Positions 1 through 10,239 of a stretch of DNA of 64,000 nucleotides are shown piece after piece. The stretch covers positions 45,703,431 through 45,767,430 of the forward strand of contig CM048842.1 in NCBI GenBank assembly GCA_026545765.1, written 5' to 3'. This DNA comes from Plantago major (taxonomy: Eukaryota > Streptophyta > Magnoliopsida > Lamiales > Plantaginaceae). Every line of letters starts with the position of its first letter. Positions within the stretch are counted from its first letter, which is position 1. A program made the translations under genes and the position numbers. The notes below the pieces were generated by a model that saw only the letters and a program-made list of their open reading frames with translations, had not been told where the DNA came from and searched no databases.

Positions 1-898
1 CAAACCGGGTCCTAACCCCCCCCCACCCTCCAAGTCACTTGTGCAGGTCCTTACGCATCGCCTCTTACCAGTACGACGGTTCTTACGGACTCTTACTCTT
101 TTGTTCTTACAAGCAAGGTGGTTCTTTTTCAATGGTGGTCTAGGTACTTAGAGTGAAGGAAAGCAAGGAAAATTCATTAAGTGGTTGGGGGACTTTTCCC
201 CTCAACAAATAGACTATTATATCAAGTCCCATAACATGATATAATAACCATAACTTATTTGTCAATCGAAAACTATACATATAAATTTTATATACGGAAA
301 ATAGAAGCAAAAGTGTCAAGAGTTCCCCTTACCTCAAATCTATAAATCTTACTGATGTACCAGGATTCAACTTGACCAAGTCTACTAGTAAATCGACGAT
401 CCAAAAAGCCATCATCAAATCAATCACTAGTGCTCATGCATTGCCTAATGTAGACTTGCAAAATAATCCAAAATCAACTCCAAGGATCACATGCACGTAT
501 GTATATACTGTAAGATGTTAAACCAGTGTTAAGAATCCAACATGGTACTTGCTATATACTTCCAATAATATCAGTGACGAATTTGATCAATTACCTTAGA
601 GCCACAATAAATTCTCATGGTGGCTTCGATTCTTGATCTCCAGCTTGACTGCCCAAACCTTAATCTTTTTCGTGAAGACCAATAATCTAACCTAAACTTT
701 AAGGACCTAGCAGTATACTTTTTATGGGCCTCTGCTAGTACAAATCCAATAAAAATCCACTTAGCCCACCTCGATTTATCAATCCATATATAACAATAAT
801 AACTTATAAAATCCCGTATATCAACTCAGGTCCAAATAATTTCTCTTCTCCAAATTAAATTCAAATAGACGGTCCGAAATAAATTCCGGGATTTTACA
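1..898 (-). repeat. LTR of the short-interior element (partial)
   Basis: On the minus strand it starts TGTAAAATCCCGGAATTT at 898 and runs to the window edge. Bases 180-345 match the middle of the LTRs at 56.6 and 59.4 kb, including the GAGGTAAGGGGAACT and TATA-rich stretch. The rest is alignable but diverged. No coding capacity is seen. Confidence 0.8.
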
Positions 899-916
899 TC
901 CTCCCCTCCTTAAAAG
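899..916 (-). other. Polypurine tract
   Basis: The minus strand reads AAGGAGGGGAGGAT directly before the LTR start. This is the plus-strand primer position and matches 57802-57815. Confidence 0.75.
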
Positions 917-1324
917 AAGTTTTCTCCTGAAAACTTAACTCCACTACGCTTCCACTGCGCCAATCTCACAAATATCCAATTTTTCACATTTTCCCGTCAC
1001 TACAACAATCCTAATACCATTCACCTGGTCCAGAAATCTCATCGACGAGTTCATACTTCATATCTAAAGTCCAATACCACTTTTGGCATCACACTCGGAA
1101 ACACCATACTTCGAGAAATCTAACACAAACCAATCACACATACACCAAACAAATCGAAACCTTGTACCTCCACCACTTTTACTTCAACTCAAAATCATAA
1201 ACTTCGAAAAGACAAACCTAGGCTCCAAAAAAAATTCTAACCTAACTCCCCGATTTTTCCCTTCATCCAAAACAACACTTCGCATATTCAAACTTGGGAC
1301 CTACACCCAACAAACCGGAACCTG

Positions 1325-1336
1325 GCTCTGATACCA
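1325..1336 (-). other. Primer binding site, initiator tRNA-Met
   Basis: The minus strand reads TGGTATCAGAGC, the complement of the 3' end of plant initiator tRNA-Met. Confidence 0.85.
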
Positions 1337-1416
1337 CTTTCGGTAAAACCACACCAAACCTCGAAAAGACTAGCCTAAGCACCTCAAAGATTTTATTTTT
1401 TTTTACCTAGGTTCCT

Positions 1417-1637
1417 CAAAGATTCTAACCTAAACTTTAAGGACCTAGCAGTATACTTTTTATGGGCCTCTGCTAGTACAAATCCAATAAAAATCCACTT
1501 AGCCCACCTCGATTTATCAATCCATATATAACAATAATAACTTATAAAATCCCGTATAGCAACTCAGGTCCAAATAATTTCTCTTCTCCAAATTAAATTC
1601 AAATAGACGGTCCGAAATAAATTCCGGGATTTTACAT
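1417..1637 (-). repeat. Second, partial LTR of the same element
   Basis: It is nearly identical to 677-898 over its whole length and ends at the same TGTAAAATCCCGG edge, which here abuts EPRV sequence. It is joined to a piece of interior sequence (about 1337-1416), so this copy, like the one at 56 kb, is not a plain LTR-interior-LTR structure. Confidence 0.75.
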
Positions 1638-2171
1638 TCCATTCCTGAAATAATGGCCTTTTTCATTTCTATTTTCCATGACTTATCTAATAATAATGTT
1701 AATAATTTAGTACCTAAGTTTTTTCTTGCTAAAACTTTTATAGCCAATTATAACTAATCCTATATGGGCAAATTGTTTCCCAGACTGTTTTATTTTCTGT
1801 ATGGTTTCTGGAAAAAATAAACCTATAGTTACTGTTTTGTCAATAACCCTAAGACTTTCTTCTCTACTACTTCGTATTAGAAATGTATTAATATTTCTAA
1901 AACCTGTTTGATATAATACTCTTGGATTTAATATATCTAATTGGTGTTGATTATATAAGTCTATATTCCTGTCTAAATTTATTTCTTCTTCTAACTGTAT
2001 AATTTGTTGGTTACTAGTAGATCCTGATCCTCTTGTTATTATTCTGTTGAGAAAACTGTCTGATGTAATAACACTTTGTATGTTACTAGTTGAATTTCTA
2101 GCTTCTTGTAATGTCCTACTTCTTCCTAAAAAGTTCATATTCTGTTGAATACTCATTTTCTTGGTACCCAA
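1638..2171 (-). pseudogene. EPRV movement protein remnant (copy A)
   Basis: The remnant matches the movement-protein region at 39734-40437. It begins MSIQQNMNFLGRS and carries the 30K-type movement-protein core around GKQFAHIGLVIIG. In a live caulimovirid this protein forms tubules through plasmodesmata. The C-terminal part is cut off by the LTR element at 1-1637. It is a fossil, broken. Confidence 0.75.
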
Positions 2172-2341
2172 TGTGTATAAGGTGTGTGTTTTCTTTTTAT
2201 TCTAACTTCTTCTCCTAGACTTAATCTATTAATACCACTAATTATTTTATCTAGATCGTTATCTATAGTCTGTGTACTTGGTGGTATCATATTAATATTT
2301 TCTAATAATTTATTCAATTTCTCAATAATCTGTAGTAACAA
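2153..2341 (-). pseudogene. Small EPRV ORF upstream of the movement protein (copy A)
   Basis: This 62-codon frame is conserved in all three EPRV copies (54265-54453 and 63333-63548), ending or continuing at HTPYTHWVPRK. The N-terminal half is predicted helical (LLQIIEKLNKLLENI). It overlaps the movement-protein start slightly. The function is unknown; it could be a leader-region protein or the tail of a longer upstream frame. Confidence 0.45.
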
Positions 2342-2930
2342 ATTTATAATAAAATTAAATAGATTAGGATATGTTTTATCAGCTCTACTTGTCCCTATAT
2401 AAAAAGTGAAACCAGTAATTTCTTCTTTATTTTCTTCGACTTTATATCTTTTAGCGTCAGTTAAAGCCTGTAGATATTCTTTTATTTTTTCCAGTTTTAA
2501 CTTTCTACTATTTCTTTAACAGTACTAATAACCTGTTCTAAATTAATAACCTGTTTTTCTACTTTATGTAATAAATCTTTAGCTTCTAAGATCTGTCCGG
2601 GTTTTGAGTTTTCTAATAAAAAACCAAGCTGATGAATATCCTGTCTAGTAGGTAAATGTTTATGTATTCCTCTTAATTCTCCTAAGATTTGAGTATTTAA
2701 ATATTTAATATAGTCTAAATGCTCAAATTATTTTTAAGATTTTTAGTTGGATTTGTTGTTTTATTTTAGAAATGTTAAATCAAGACTTTATGACTATTTT
2801 TTGAAGGATTTAAGGTATTAAGTAATGAACTAAGGGATAGGATTTCTCTCATCATTGATAACCTATCTTTAATTAATATCACCGAACTCCTTGAGTTAAC
2901 TCGTGCTAATAATAAATCTTTAGTTAAAAT
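2342..2930 (-). other. EPRV leader with a locally inverted piece
   Basis: Bases 2342-2735 match 54454-54838. About 2736-2930 match 54839-55048 in the opposite orientation, and the primer-site region present in the other copy is absent here. No long frame is seen. Confidence 0.7.
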
Positions 2931-3690
2931 AAGCATTAAGGGGGGATATAGGCGGATTTTTAGCGGTCTCCGTTAACTATAAACATGCGTAATTTATATA
3001 TAACATAACTAAAAATTTGTAAGAAGATACTTACAGTATGAGCGTATGAATAGCAGATGCAGTATGAACAATCGTGAGTTGCAAGCGGCGGATGCAGTAT
3101 GAACAGAGTGAGGTTATACTCTATTTTTTGTTCTTTTTTATTTTTTATTATTTTTTTTATGAGACTTTAGTATGAAGTTCGAAAGGTATTTGAAGGTTTT
3201 AAGTAATGAGACTAAGGAGATAGGTTAAGGTTTTTAAGCTGCCATGAGTTGCTCTGAGAGTATATATTAATTGCTGGGTAATTGATTCGTAGTTACAATC
3301 TGAAAGAATAGCTGGCTTTTATAGCCTTACAAATGGTAACCTTCGAAACCAATTTTTATGACCGGTGGCTTATCTATATAATAAGATAATAGAAAGAGTC
3401 TAGCTACATTTAAAGGAAAGAATATTTCTTGACGTCATCACTTACGTTTCTCCCTTTTTATTGAAACCGTCCATCTGTCTTTATTTCTAGAAGTCTCTTT
3501 TGACGACATTGTTTACATTTTTCCCATCTGTTTTTGCTTCTAGAAGTCCCTGTAGTTGCTGTCAATTGTGGGAATTGTGTTTGCGTCCAAATCAGACTGG
3601 CTGTCTTGCATGTTGTCATCTTCTGAGAATGGCCATGGTGTCTCTTCGTTGTTATTGATGTGCTGTTGTTCCAGTGTATTACCTTCTCCT
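2931..3690 (-). promoter_or_regulatory. EPRV large intergenic region (copy A)
   Basis: This non-coding stretch lies between TAV and the primer site and matches 55172-55760. It holds a 35S-like promoter (TATA 3371-3385 and as-1-like units at 3430-3447 and 3501-3517, minus strand) and a short direct repeat GATGCAGTATGAACA at 3056-3070 and 3091-3105. Confidence 0.7.
3371..3447 (-). promoter_or_regulatory. 35S-like EPRV promoter core: TATA plus as-1-like element
   Basis: The minus strand reads ACGTAAGTGATGACGTCA (3447-3430), then about 60 bp downstream CTTATTATATAGATA (3385-3371). The CaMV 35S as-1 element is TGACGTAAGGGATGACGCA, and it too sits a short distance upstream of the TATA box. The resemblance in sequence and order is seen; promoter activity is inferred. 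Confidence 0.65.
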
Positions 3691-5294
3691 ACAAATGGAA
3701 GAAGCATGTCCCAATTTGTTGCTGTCCAGATCTGAGTATAATGTCTTCGGCCATTAGCTTGTACTCAAACCAAGAAAAATACTTGGGAAGAGCTGGAGTC
3801 TTCTGTTGTGCCTTTATTACTCCTAGAACTGTATCAGGGTTTTGTTCATGGAGCCAATAAAGACTTGAGAAATTAATGTGTTCTTCGATTTTTACCGCTA
3901 TTTCTAGCAATGCTTGATCATTAGGTCTGTTACTGATAAAAATTCTTTTTCTGGCTGGCCTGTATGTATGGCTGTCTGCTTCTGGGAAGGATGCAAAAAT
4001 CTTACATCCTACTATCTGTGAATGAGAAGCAATGTTTCCTGCCACTAATGTAAACTTCTCATGCACCAAATGTGTTGATAATTTTCTCTGTAATGTCAGT
4101 GAGGCTGAATCTGATGTAATCAATCATATCATGATGGTAAAATTGAGTAATCAATTCCTGTGGGATGTCTGTTTCTCCCAAATCTATCTGTAATAATAGT
4201 ATGCATGTATCTTTTCCGTCTCTGTTTATTCTTTCTATCACTTTTATTCCGGTATATTTTAACTCTCAGAACACTATCTGTACAATTTTTTGCTGTAATT
4301 TGTACAAGACTAAAGGAAATCCTGTACAGATTTTTTCGGATATAATGTCATCGAGACCTTCGATTCTGTCTAATATAGGCTTTAAAGTCTGTCTCCATGG
4401 AATGTCGATAATGCGAGCTTTAAAGCTGTTGAAATCTCTGTAGATTGGCTCTGTATTTTTTATTCTGTCTTCAAGAGTAACAAACTGCTGTTTTAATTTC
4501 TGATTTTCAACCTGTAATTTTGCTGTCAGTAATGTTGGGTTTTCTTTTTCTTTTTGGAGAATATGTTTTTGGAGCCTAACAATCTCCTCCTCCTGTTTTT
4601 TGAAAATCTGATCAGGGATTTGCTGTGTGATTTCTGAAAATGTTTTTACTTCTTCGGGTTCTATAAAGAAGTCTCTGAGTTCGAAATGTTTTCTAGCCAT
4701 AGTCATGGCTTCTGAAAAAATTTAGAATCCTTTGTAAAGAGGATCTGTGCATTGTATGTGGTTTACAACTATTTCCCACTTGTTGAAAATTCCAACTTTT
4801 GTGCCCCGAAAAATAATATAGTGAGAAAATCTCCTAATATTAGTTTTTTCTGGGGTTTTTTGAGCTATTTCCATAAAGAAGTATCCCAAAGAATTTAAAA
4901 CCTGGACTTTCTTTGTGGATTCTGTAGGAAAAGTATGTATGTGCCAAAGATTGTCAAGAAGACACTGTTGTTTAACTGTTAAATTTATCCCAGCCATGGG
5001 CCTAATTTTTTTGGTTTCATCTGTGCAGACTGGTAATGTATTTGGGCCAAAATTAATAGCCTTTTGTTGGACTTGTGGGCTAGAATTTTTAGGAAATTGT
5101 TTTGAAGAACTTGACCCTGTTTGTGAAAGGTTTTGGTTTGATACTGTCATTGGCCAAAACACTGGCGTTGGCCAGGGTTGTTTGCTGTAAATTTCTTGGT
5201 CTGTCTTGCTTTCTTCATCAGAAATATCCATTGTTGTTGCTTTGTCTGTTTGTTGAGGATGTATAAGCCTTCTTATTTTCTGATCTTTATCCAT
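3690..5294 (-). pseudogene. EPRV transactivator / viroplasmin (TAV) remnant (copy A)
   Basis: The N-terminal part is Ser/Pro-rich. It is followed by a caulimovirus viroplasmin domain (Cauli_VI fold) around FRGTKVGIFNKWEIVV and DPLYKGF, then a helical region with a coiled-coil pattern (about 4450-4620) and a C-terminal region ending near 3690. In caulimoviruses this protein forms inclusion bodies and lets ribosomes reinitiate on the polycistronic RNA. A separate TAV places this virus with the Caulimovirus/Soymovirus/Cavemovirus/Solendovirus side of the family. It is a fossil, broken. Confidence 0.8.
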
Positions 5295-5477
5295 GAAATA
5301 ACCTGTTCAAGTTTCTTGATAAGATATCAGCAATAGTATTATTGTTTCCTTTAATATGTTCAAAATTTATAATATATCCACTTCCTTGTATTATGTTTTG
5401 TAAATTAATCCATCTAGTTCTATTTACTTGTTTACTTTGATCATTTTTAATGAATTTAACTATGGCTTCACAATCTG
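5287..5477 (-). pseudogene. EPRV RNase H C-terminal end (copy A)
   Basis: It encodes the tail of the RNase H domain (FEHIKGNNNTIADILSRN, the usual H-x-x-G-x-x-N-x-x-A-D-x-L-S-R signature) and continues across the Sirevirus insertion at 35872. It sits directly upstream of TAV, the normal caulimovirid order. Confidence 0.8.
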
Positions 5478-7233
5478 TGTTAGGAAATTTTGTTAGGAAA
5501 TTTGCTAGGAAATTTGTTAGGAAATTTGTTAGATATTTAGTTTTGATCAAGCAACATGATGACCTATCTTAGTCTCAGAAAGGTGACTAGTACTCTTGGT
5601 TCACTTGAACATTGTAAAAGAGGAAACCCACTTAGTATGATAGTTTAGTTAATCTTGTATAGGATGTTAGGTCTCTAAATGTAATTTTTATGTTATGAAG
5701 AGAAGACCAAGAAGAAGACGTCCAAGTTGTTGACAACATTGAAGAAGTGAAGACTGCACAAGATTACTGGAACAGTTTTACAGATACCTTGCCCAGATAT
5801 CTTGAAGACATAAATAGTTGCGACCAAACTGTGTCACAAGAGATATCTGAGATTCAAAGGATCTATCTGAAAAACAAGGAAAGTGTCCAAAGATATCTTC
5901 TTACAGATACCTTGAACTTTATATATCACATCTCTGAAAAGAGAAATACAGATTGCAAACATAGTTGTTTCAATTCAAGTGGTATCTGAAGATTGAAGAT
6001 AAGAACGTGCAATGACTCAGAGATATCTGTTGATATGAACATCTCTGATAAAGCATAGTTCCGTTGGCACTACAGGACAAAAGTATAGTACAATGCATTT
6101 AATGCACGGACAGAGATGTCTGAACAAAAGCAACGGTTGCTTCTGAAGAAGAAGACAAACCTTCTACAGTACTATACACAGATATCAATAGTTTGAATTT
6201 GAGCCTAACGGATACCATCCAACGGCATTCAAATTCATCTATAAATATCAACACTTAGATTGCTTAAGAGTACACTACACAGAACCTTAGACACACACTG
6301 AACAACTTGAATCTCAGAACTCTCTGAATATCTTGCTCTCTTAAAGCAAACTACTTATTCTTAAGCTAACTGTTGCGACCATAGCTTTTGATCTTAAGTA
6401 GCACTGAAGTTCTAAGTGTCCTGATCCTAAACAAGTATAGCTATCTGTGAAGGAGTTGAATCGAAAGATCAAGGTATCTGAGATTCATTCTCTTGAACAG
6501 TTATCATAAGACTTGGGTCAGTAAAAGAACAAGATACCATGCATTGAAAAGTGTATTAAGTATACTTGATTCACAGAGCTATCTGATTAACTGAAAAGTT
6601 AATATAAGAAGCTCATCTGACAAACTCAAACCGAAACCAACACCATAACTGGCGTGGAGTACAAGAAGTACTTGGTTTGAAAGATCAAGGAATAACTCCA
6701 AGGTTACCGGAGTATATGAAGTACTTGATTTGGAAAAATAGGGAATAACTCCAAGGTTATTGAGTATAGGAAGTACTGAGCTTGGGAAGCTAGGGAATAA
6801 CTCAAAAAGGTTTCTGAGTATAGGAAGTACTTGGCTGAAGAAGCCGGGGAACAACTCAGGGGGAACATTTGGTTGGGAACCATTTGTTAAGAAATCTTAG
6901 AATAAGATCTTTGTAAGGTGAACTCAAAAATCTATTCTAGTGAATTCTAGGTCTCTGAAAGACCGAAGTGGATTAGTTGGAGGATTACGCCACCTCCAGA
7001 TACCACTATACTTGTTGTGTTCTTTACATTTCTGTATTTACATTTCAGCAACACACACACACACACATCTTAACTGTTTCTGCACTTATCTATCTTAAGT
7101 CTTCCGCACTCTGTATCTAAGTACCAGATATCTTCACAGATATCTGAGAAATATTGTTTATCGACAAAAGGTTTAAAAGATTATTCACCCCCCCCCCCTG
7201 TAGTCTTTTACTTTGCCGTTATCTGGACCAACA
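5478..7233 (+). repeat. Sirevirus 5' LTR
   Basis: It is 1756 bp long and pairs with 34105-35866. A run of GGAAATTTG(T/C)TAG-type units opens it, a TATA box lies at 6239-6248 (ATAAATATC context), an AC microsatellite near 7050 and a poly-C run near 7190, just before the end. The palindrome AGATATCT occurs several times. ORFs inside it are not credible genes. Confidence 0.93.
6239..6248 (+). promoter_or_regulatory. Sirevirus LTR TATA box
   Basis: CTATAAATATCAACAC lies about 760 bp into the LTR and is repeated at the same place in the 3' LTR (about 34873). Transcription probably starts some 30 bp downstream. Confidence 0.6.
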
Positions 7234-7235
7234 AG

Positions 7236-7247
7236 TGGTATCAGAGC
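7236..7247 (+). other. Sirevirus primer binding site, tRNA-Met
   Basis: TGGTATCAGAGC starts 2 bp after the 5' LTR. Confidence 0.92.
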
Positions 7248-7350
7248 AGGAGGTTCACCAGCCTTCTGCACTGAACCTAGATCCCCAGATAGGTGAAGGA
7301 ACTTTGTCCATCTTTGAGGACGATTTAATTTGTGTGTTAAGTGTGCAGGT

Positions 7351-9832
7351 ATGTCTCTGAGTGATGCACCAGTTCTCAAACCAGAGAACTACGAGAAATG
7401 GAAAAATAACATGATGCTCCACCTTGAAGCCATAAGTGACGAAATGATCGAGGTGATAAAGAATGGCCCAATAGTCATTCAACAACTTAAGCAAGTCATG
7501 GAGGTTTCAAATGGAAGAGACAGAGATCAAAGCGAAGGATCTTCACAAACTGATGCGTCAACTAGTGGAAGATCTACTGGTCAAGTTATTTACGAACCAA
7601 AGCACAGAGATCTCTGGACATCGGAAGATGCCAAGAGAAATCGACTGGATGGTCAAGCTCGTAACATCATCATCAGATCGACACCAGAGCACATACAGTG
7701 TAAACTGTGGGGTGCTAAAACGGCGAAAGTTGCCTGGCAACTGATTGAAGAAATCTGCGGCCGCCAGAAAACCAAGGAAAACAAGTTCGAAGTCCTAAAG
7801 TTGAAATTTCAAAATTTCAAACAAGGTCCCACTGAAACTCTGGAAGAACTTGATTTCAGGTTTACCACTCTCATGAGTGATATGGAAGCACTTGGGGAAA
7901 GCAATAGATACTCCCAGTCAGAGAAGATTAAGACTATTGTCAGAAGTCTTAACCACAACTGGGAGCACACTAAATTCTTTTATTTTAACCAAGGTATGCC
8001 AAACATCACTCCTGTGGAACTCTTCTCTCATCTTGCTACGGTTGATTATGAGACAACTCAGAGAGAACAAACAACCGAAAAGTTGCAGAATGTTGCTCTT
8101 GTTACTCAAGGAACTTCTGAAAAGAAGAAAAGCAAGGAAGAGACTGAGCAAATGAGCAGATTTGTCAGTCGAGAAATTGAGAGAAGAAAAGCCAAAGAGA
8201 AGCTGAAAAAGCATCTAGGCCCAAACTATCACCAGTACAAGGATATGCAAAGCTCGCTGAAAAAGCAACCACAAAAAGCACCAAGTACTGAGGAAGCAAA
8301 AATTGGCAACGATATCTGCTTCTACTGTCAGAAACCTGGTCACTTCAAGAAGGATTGTCCTGCCTTCAACAAACTAAAGACAGGTGACAGAAAAGATAGA
8401 AGAATCTTCAGAAAAAAGCCAGAAAGCTTCGCTAACTGAAGAAAGAACTCAATTGGATGCTCTAGATGTTGAGACAGATTCTGAAGATGACTCAGATGAC
8501 TCAACGTTACCATCACCAGAATTATGTGGAGTTACTCACGATATAATCGACTTCAGCCTCAAGAAGAATGAAATGTGTGGAGTTGCTGAGATTGACGGTC
8601 CAGACATCTCTAACATTGAAAACTGTCTTATGGCTGATGAGGTAACACATACTTCTTGTTACACTTATGAAAGTGATGAGGAAGAAATAAAAGATCTTGA
8701 AAAACTCAGAAAAGAACTTGATATCTATGAAAGAGAGTTTTTAATGATCCGTGCAAGAGCTGAAATCCTAGAGGAAGAAAAGAATTTTCTTGGAAAGGAA
8801 AATTCCCATCTGGTTAAGATATCTAAGAAAAAGGACGCTGAAAATGCGTTTCTCAAAGCTCAGATATCTGAGACTGAAAAGTCACATAAAGAAGCAATGG
8901 CTAAACTTCAAAAGAAATATGAAGATCTTCTTTCTAAGAACAATGAACTCAAAAAGAAAGAATTATCTTTTCAATCTTATGCCAAAGCTAGTGACACTCT
9001 TACTGAAGTACAATCTTACCTAAGAGATCCTTCAGAGAAAACAGGACTTGGGCTGACAATACAGACTGACTGTTCCACCACTCTGAATAAGAGTGAAGAA
9101 AGAAGAACTTTCATAACTACTCAGCAAGATGGTTCCCATACAATCTACAACATCGGTCAGAAGACAAAGATTGTAGACAAAGGAAAAGCAGTTGCGACTA
9201 ATCCTTTGTGGTAAAAACGAGTCAAAAAGAAAACTGTTGGGCAAGTTTCTGAAAAGAAACACAACACTGAAAAGTGTAAACAACCACAGTGCTATGTCTC
9301 TCAAAAGGGAAGAATTGCAGGAGCTGGCAAATTCTCCCATGTCTCCTTTTCTGGAAAGAAATTGGACCAGCCAGAGACTAGCAAAGCTGCTGAGAAAAGA
9401 TCTCAGATAGCTTCAAGTGCTCGAAATGGTATTGGCTATAAAAGCATCGGAAAACAACTTGCTCATGAGTACAAACAGGAGCAAGAACGATGGCTAAAAG
9501 CTAGAATTGCTCAAAGCAATTATCAGAAGTGGAAGTTAAATCAAGCCACTGAAAATCTGAATGCCAGGGCTAGAAGAAATCTGGCAAGGAAAGCTAAGTT
9601 TGCTGAAAAGCAAACTCAGAAACCTGACAGGTATCTGAAAGCACCAAATGGAGCACCTAGGAACACATCAAGGAAGAAAATAGTTCTTATTAATGATAAC
9701 ATTCATTCAACTAGAATTCCTCCTTATGTTCCTGTCAGACAAAAGAATGTTCCAAAGAAATTCATTCAAAAATGGATTCCTACTGGAAGATCTTTTAATG
9801 CTGACGGTTCTATTAAAGATATGAGAACCTAA
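7351..9832 (+). pseudogene. Sirevirus gag and coiled-coil spacer region
   Basis: The gag frame begins MSLSDAPVLKPENYEKWKNNM, the usual copia gag N-terminus. It carries the UBN2-type gag core (about 7600-8090) and a CCHC nucleocapsid knuckle CFYCQKPGHFKKDC (about 8317-8358). Gag packages the element RNA in cytoplasmic particles. Downstream to 9832 lies a Lys/Glu-rich, strongly coiled-coil stretch (about 8680-8960) and a basic region that I cannot assign; Sireviruses often have long gag tails. Treated as a fossil, broken. Confidence 0.85.
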
Positions 9833-9850
9833 TCTCCTGTTTCCTGTTAT

Positions 9851-10237
9851 GTGCAGAACGCTTCTTGGACTAAATCACAATGTCTATTTGATAGTGGATG
9901 CGGAAAGCACATGACAGGAGACAAAGCAAATCTGGTTGATTACAAAGCTTGCAATACAGGACCAGATATCAGATTTGCTGGAGGAGAATTAAATCCCTCT
10001 CTGGGATTTGGCAACGTCAAATTGGGATCATTAACAATCACTGACGTATTACATGTTAAGGATTTGAAATACAATCTATTTAGCATGAGCCAGTTTGCAG
10101 ACAAAGGATTCACTGTGAAATTCAAAGCAAAATACTGCAAACTCATTGACAATGAGTCAAAGCAGACAGTCTTGGTTGCTCGGCAAAAAGGTAGTCTTTA
10201 TGTTGCCGATTGGGCTTCTGCCACAACTGAAGAATGA
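9851..10237 (+). pseudogene. Sirevirus protease
   Basis: An aspartic protease core with FDSGCGKHMTGD (active-site D-S-G near 9890) is followed by the hydrophobic strand LTITDVLHVKDLKYNLFSMSQ typical of copia protease. It cleaves gag-pol inside the particle. It leads into the integrase zinc-binding region at about 10240-10400. Confidence 0.85.
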
Positions 10238-10239
10238 CT

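Larger units (their letters stand above)
1..1637 (-). mobile_element. LTR retrotransposon with tiny interior, reverse orientation, cut by the window edge
   Basis: This is the same family as the array at 56032-60233, read in reverse. It has a long LTR (1-898, outer part beyond the window), a short non-coding interior with a polypurine tract and a Met-tRNA primer site, then more interior sequence and a second partial LTR ending at 1637. The EPRV resumes directly after it, inside the movement-protein region. No gag or pol is visible. The copy is rearranged and clearly diverged (roughly 80% by eye) from the one at 56 kb. Its far end and target duplication lie outside the window. Confidence 0.8.
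1638..5477 (-). mobile_element. Endogenous caulimovirid (EPRV), segment A
   Basis: This is the left piece of an old pararetrovirus copy. Read on the minus strand it goes from the end of RNase H (5477) through TAV, the intergenic region with promoter, the leader and a small ORF into the movement protein. The RNase H edge continues at 35872 beyond the Sirevirus. By eye it is about 96-97% identical to segments B2 and B3. The copy is broken; each genome unit carries on the order of ten or more breaks. It predates every LTR element in the window because all of them interrupt EPRV sequence. Confidence 0.9.

Noticed and set aside
1083-1331. 82-codon plus-strand ORF in the left LTR element
   Set aside because: It overlaps the primer site and interior of a non-coding element, with no counterpart in the array at 56 kb.
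5747-5989. 80-codon ORF in the Sirevirus 5' LTR
   Set aside because: The 3' LTR copy at 34380 does not keep the frame, and the region is promoter/LTR sequence.
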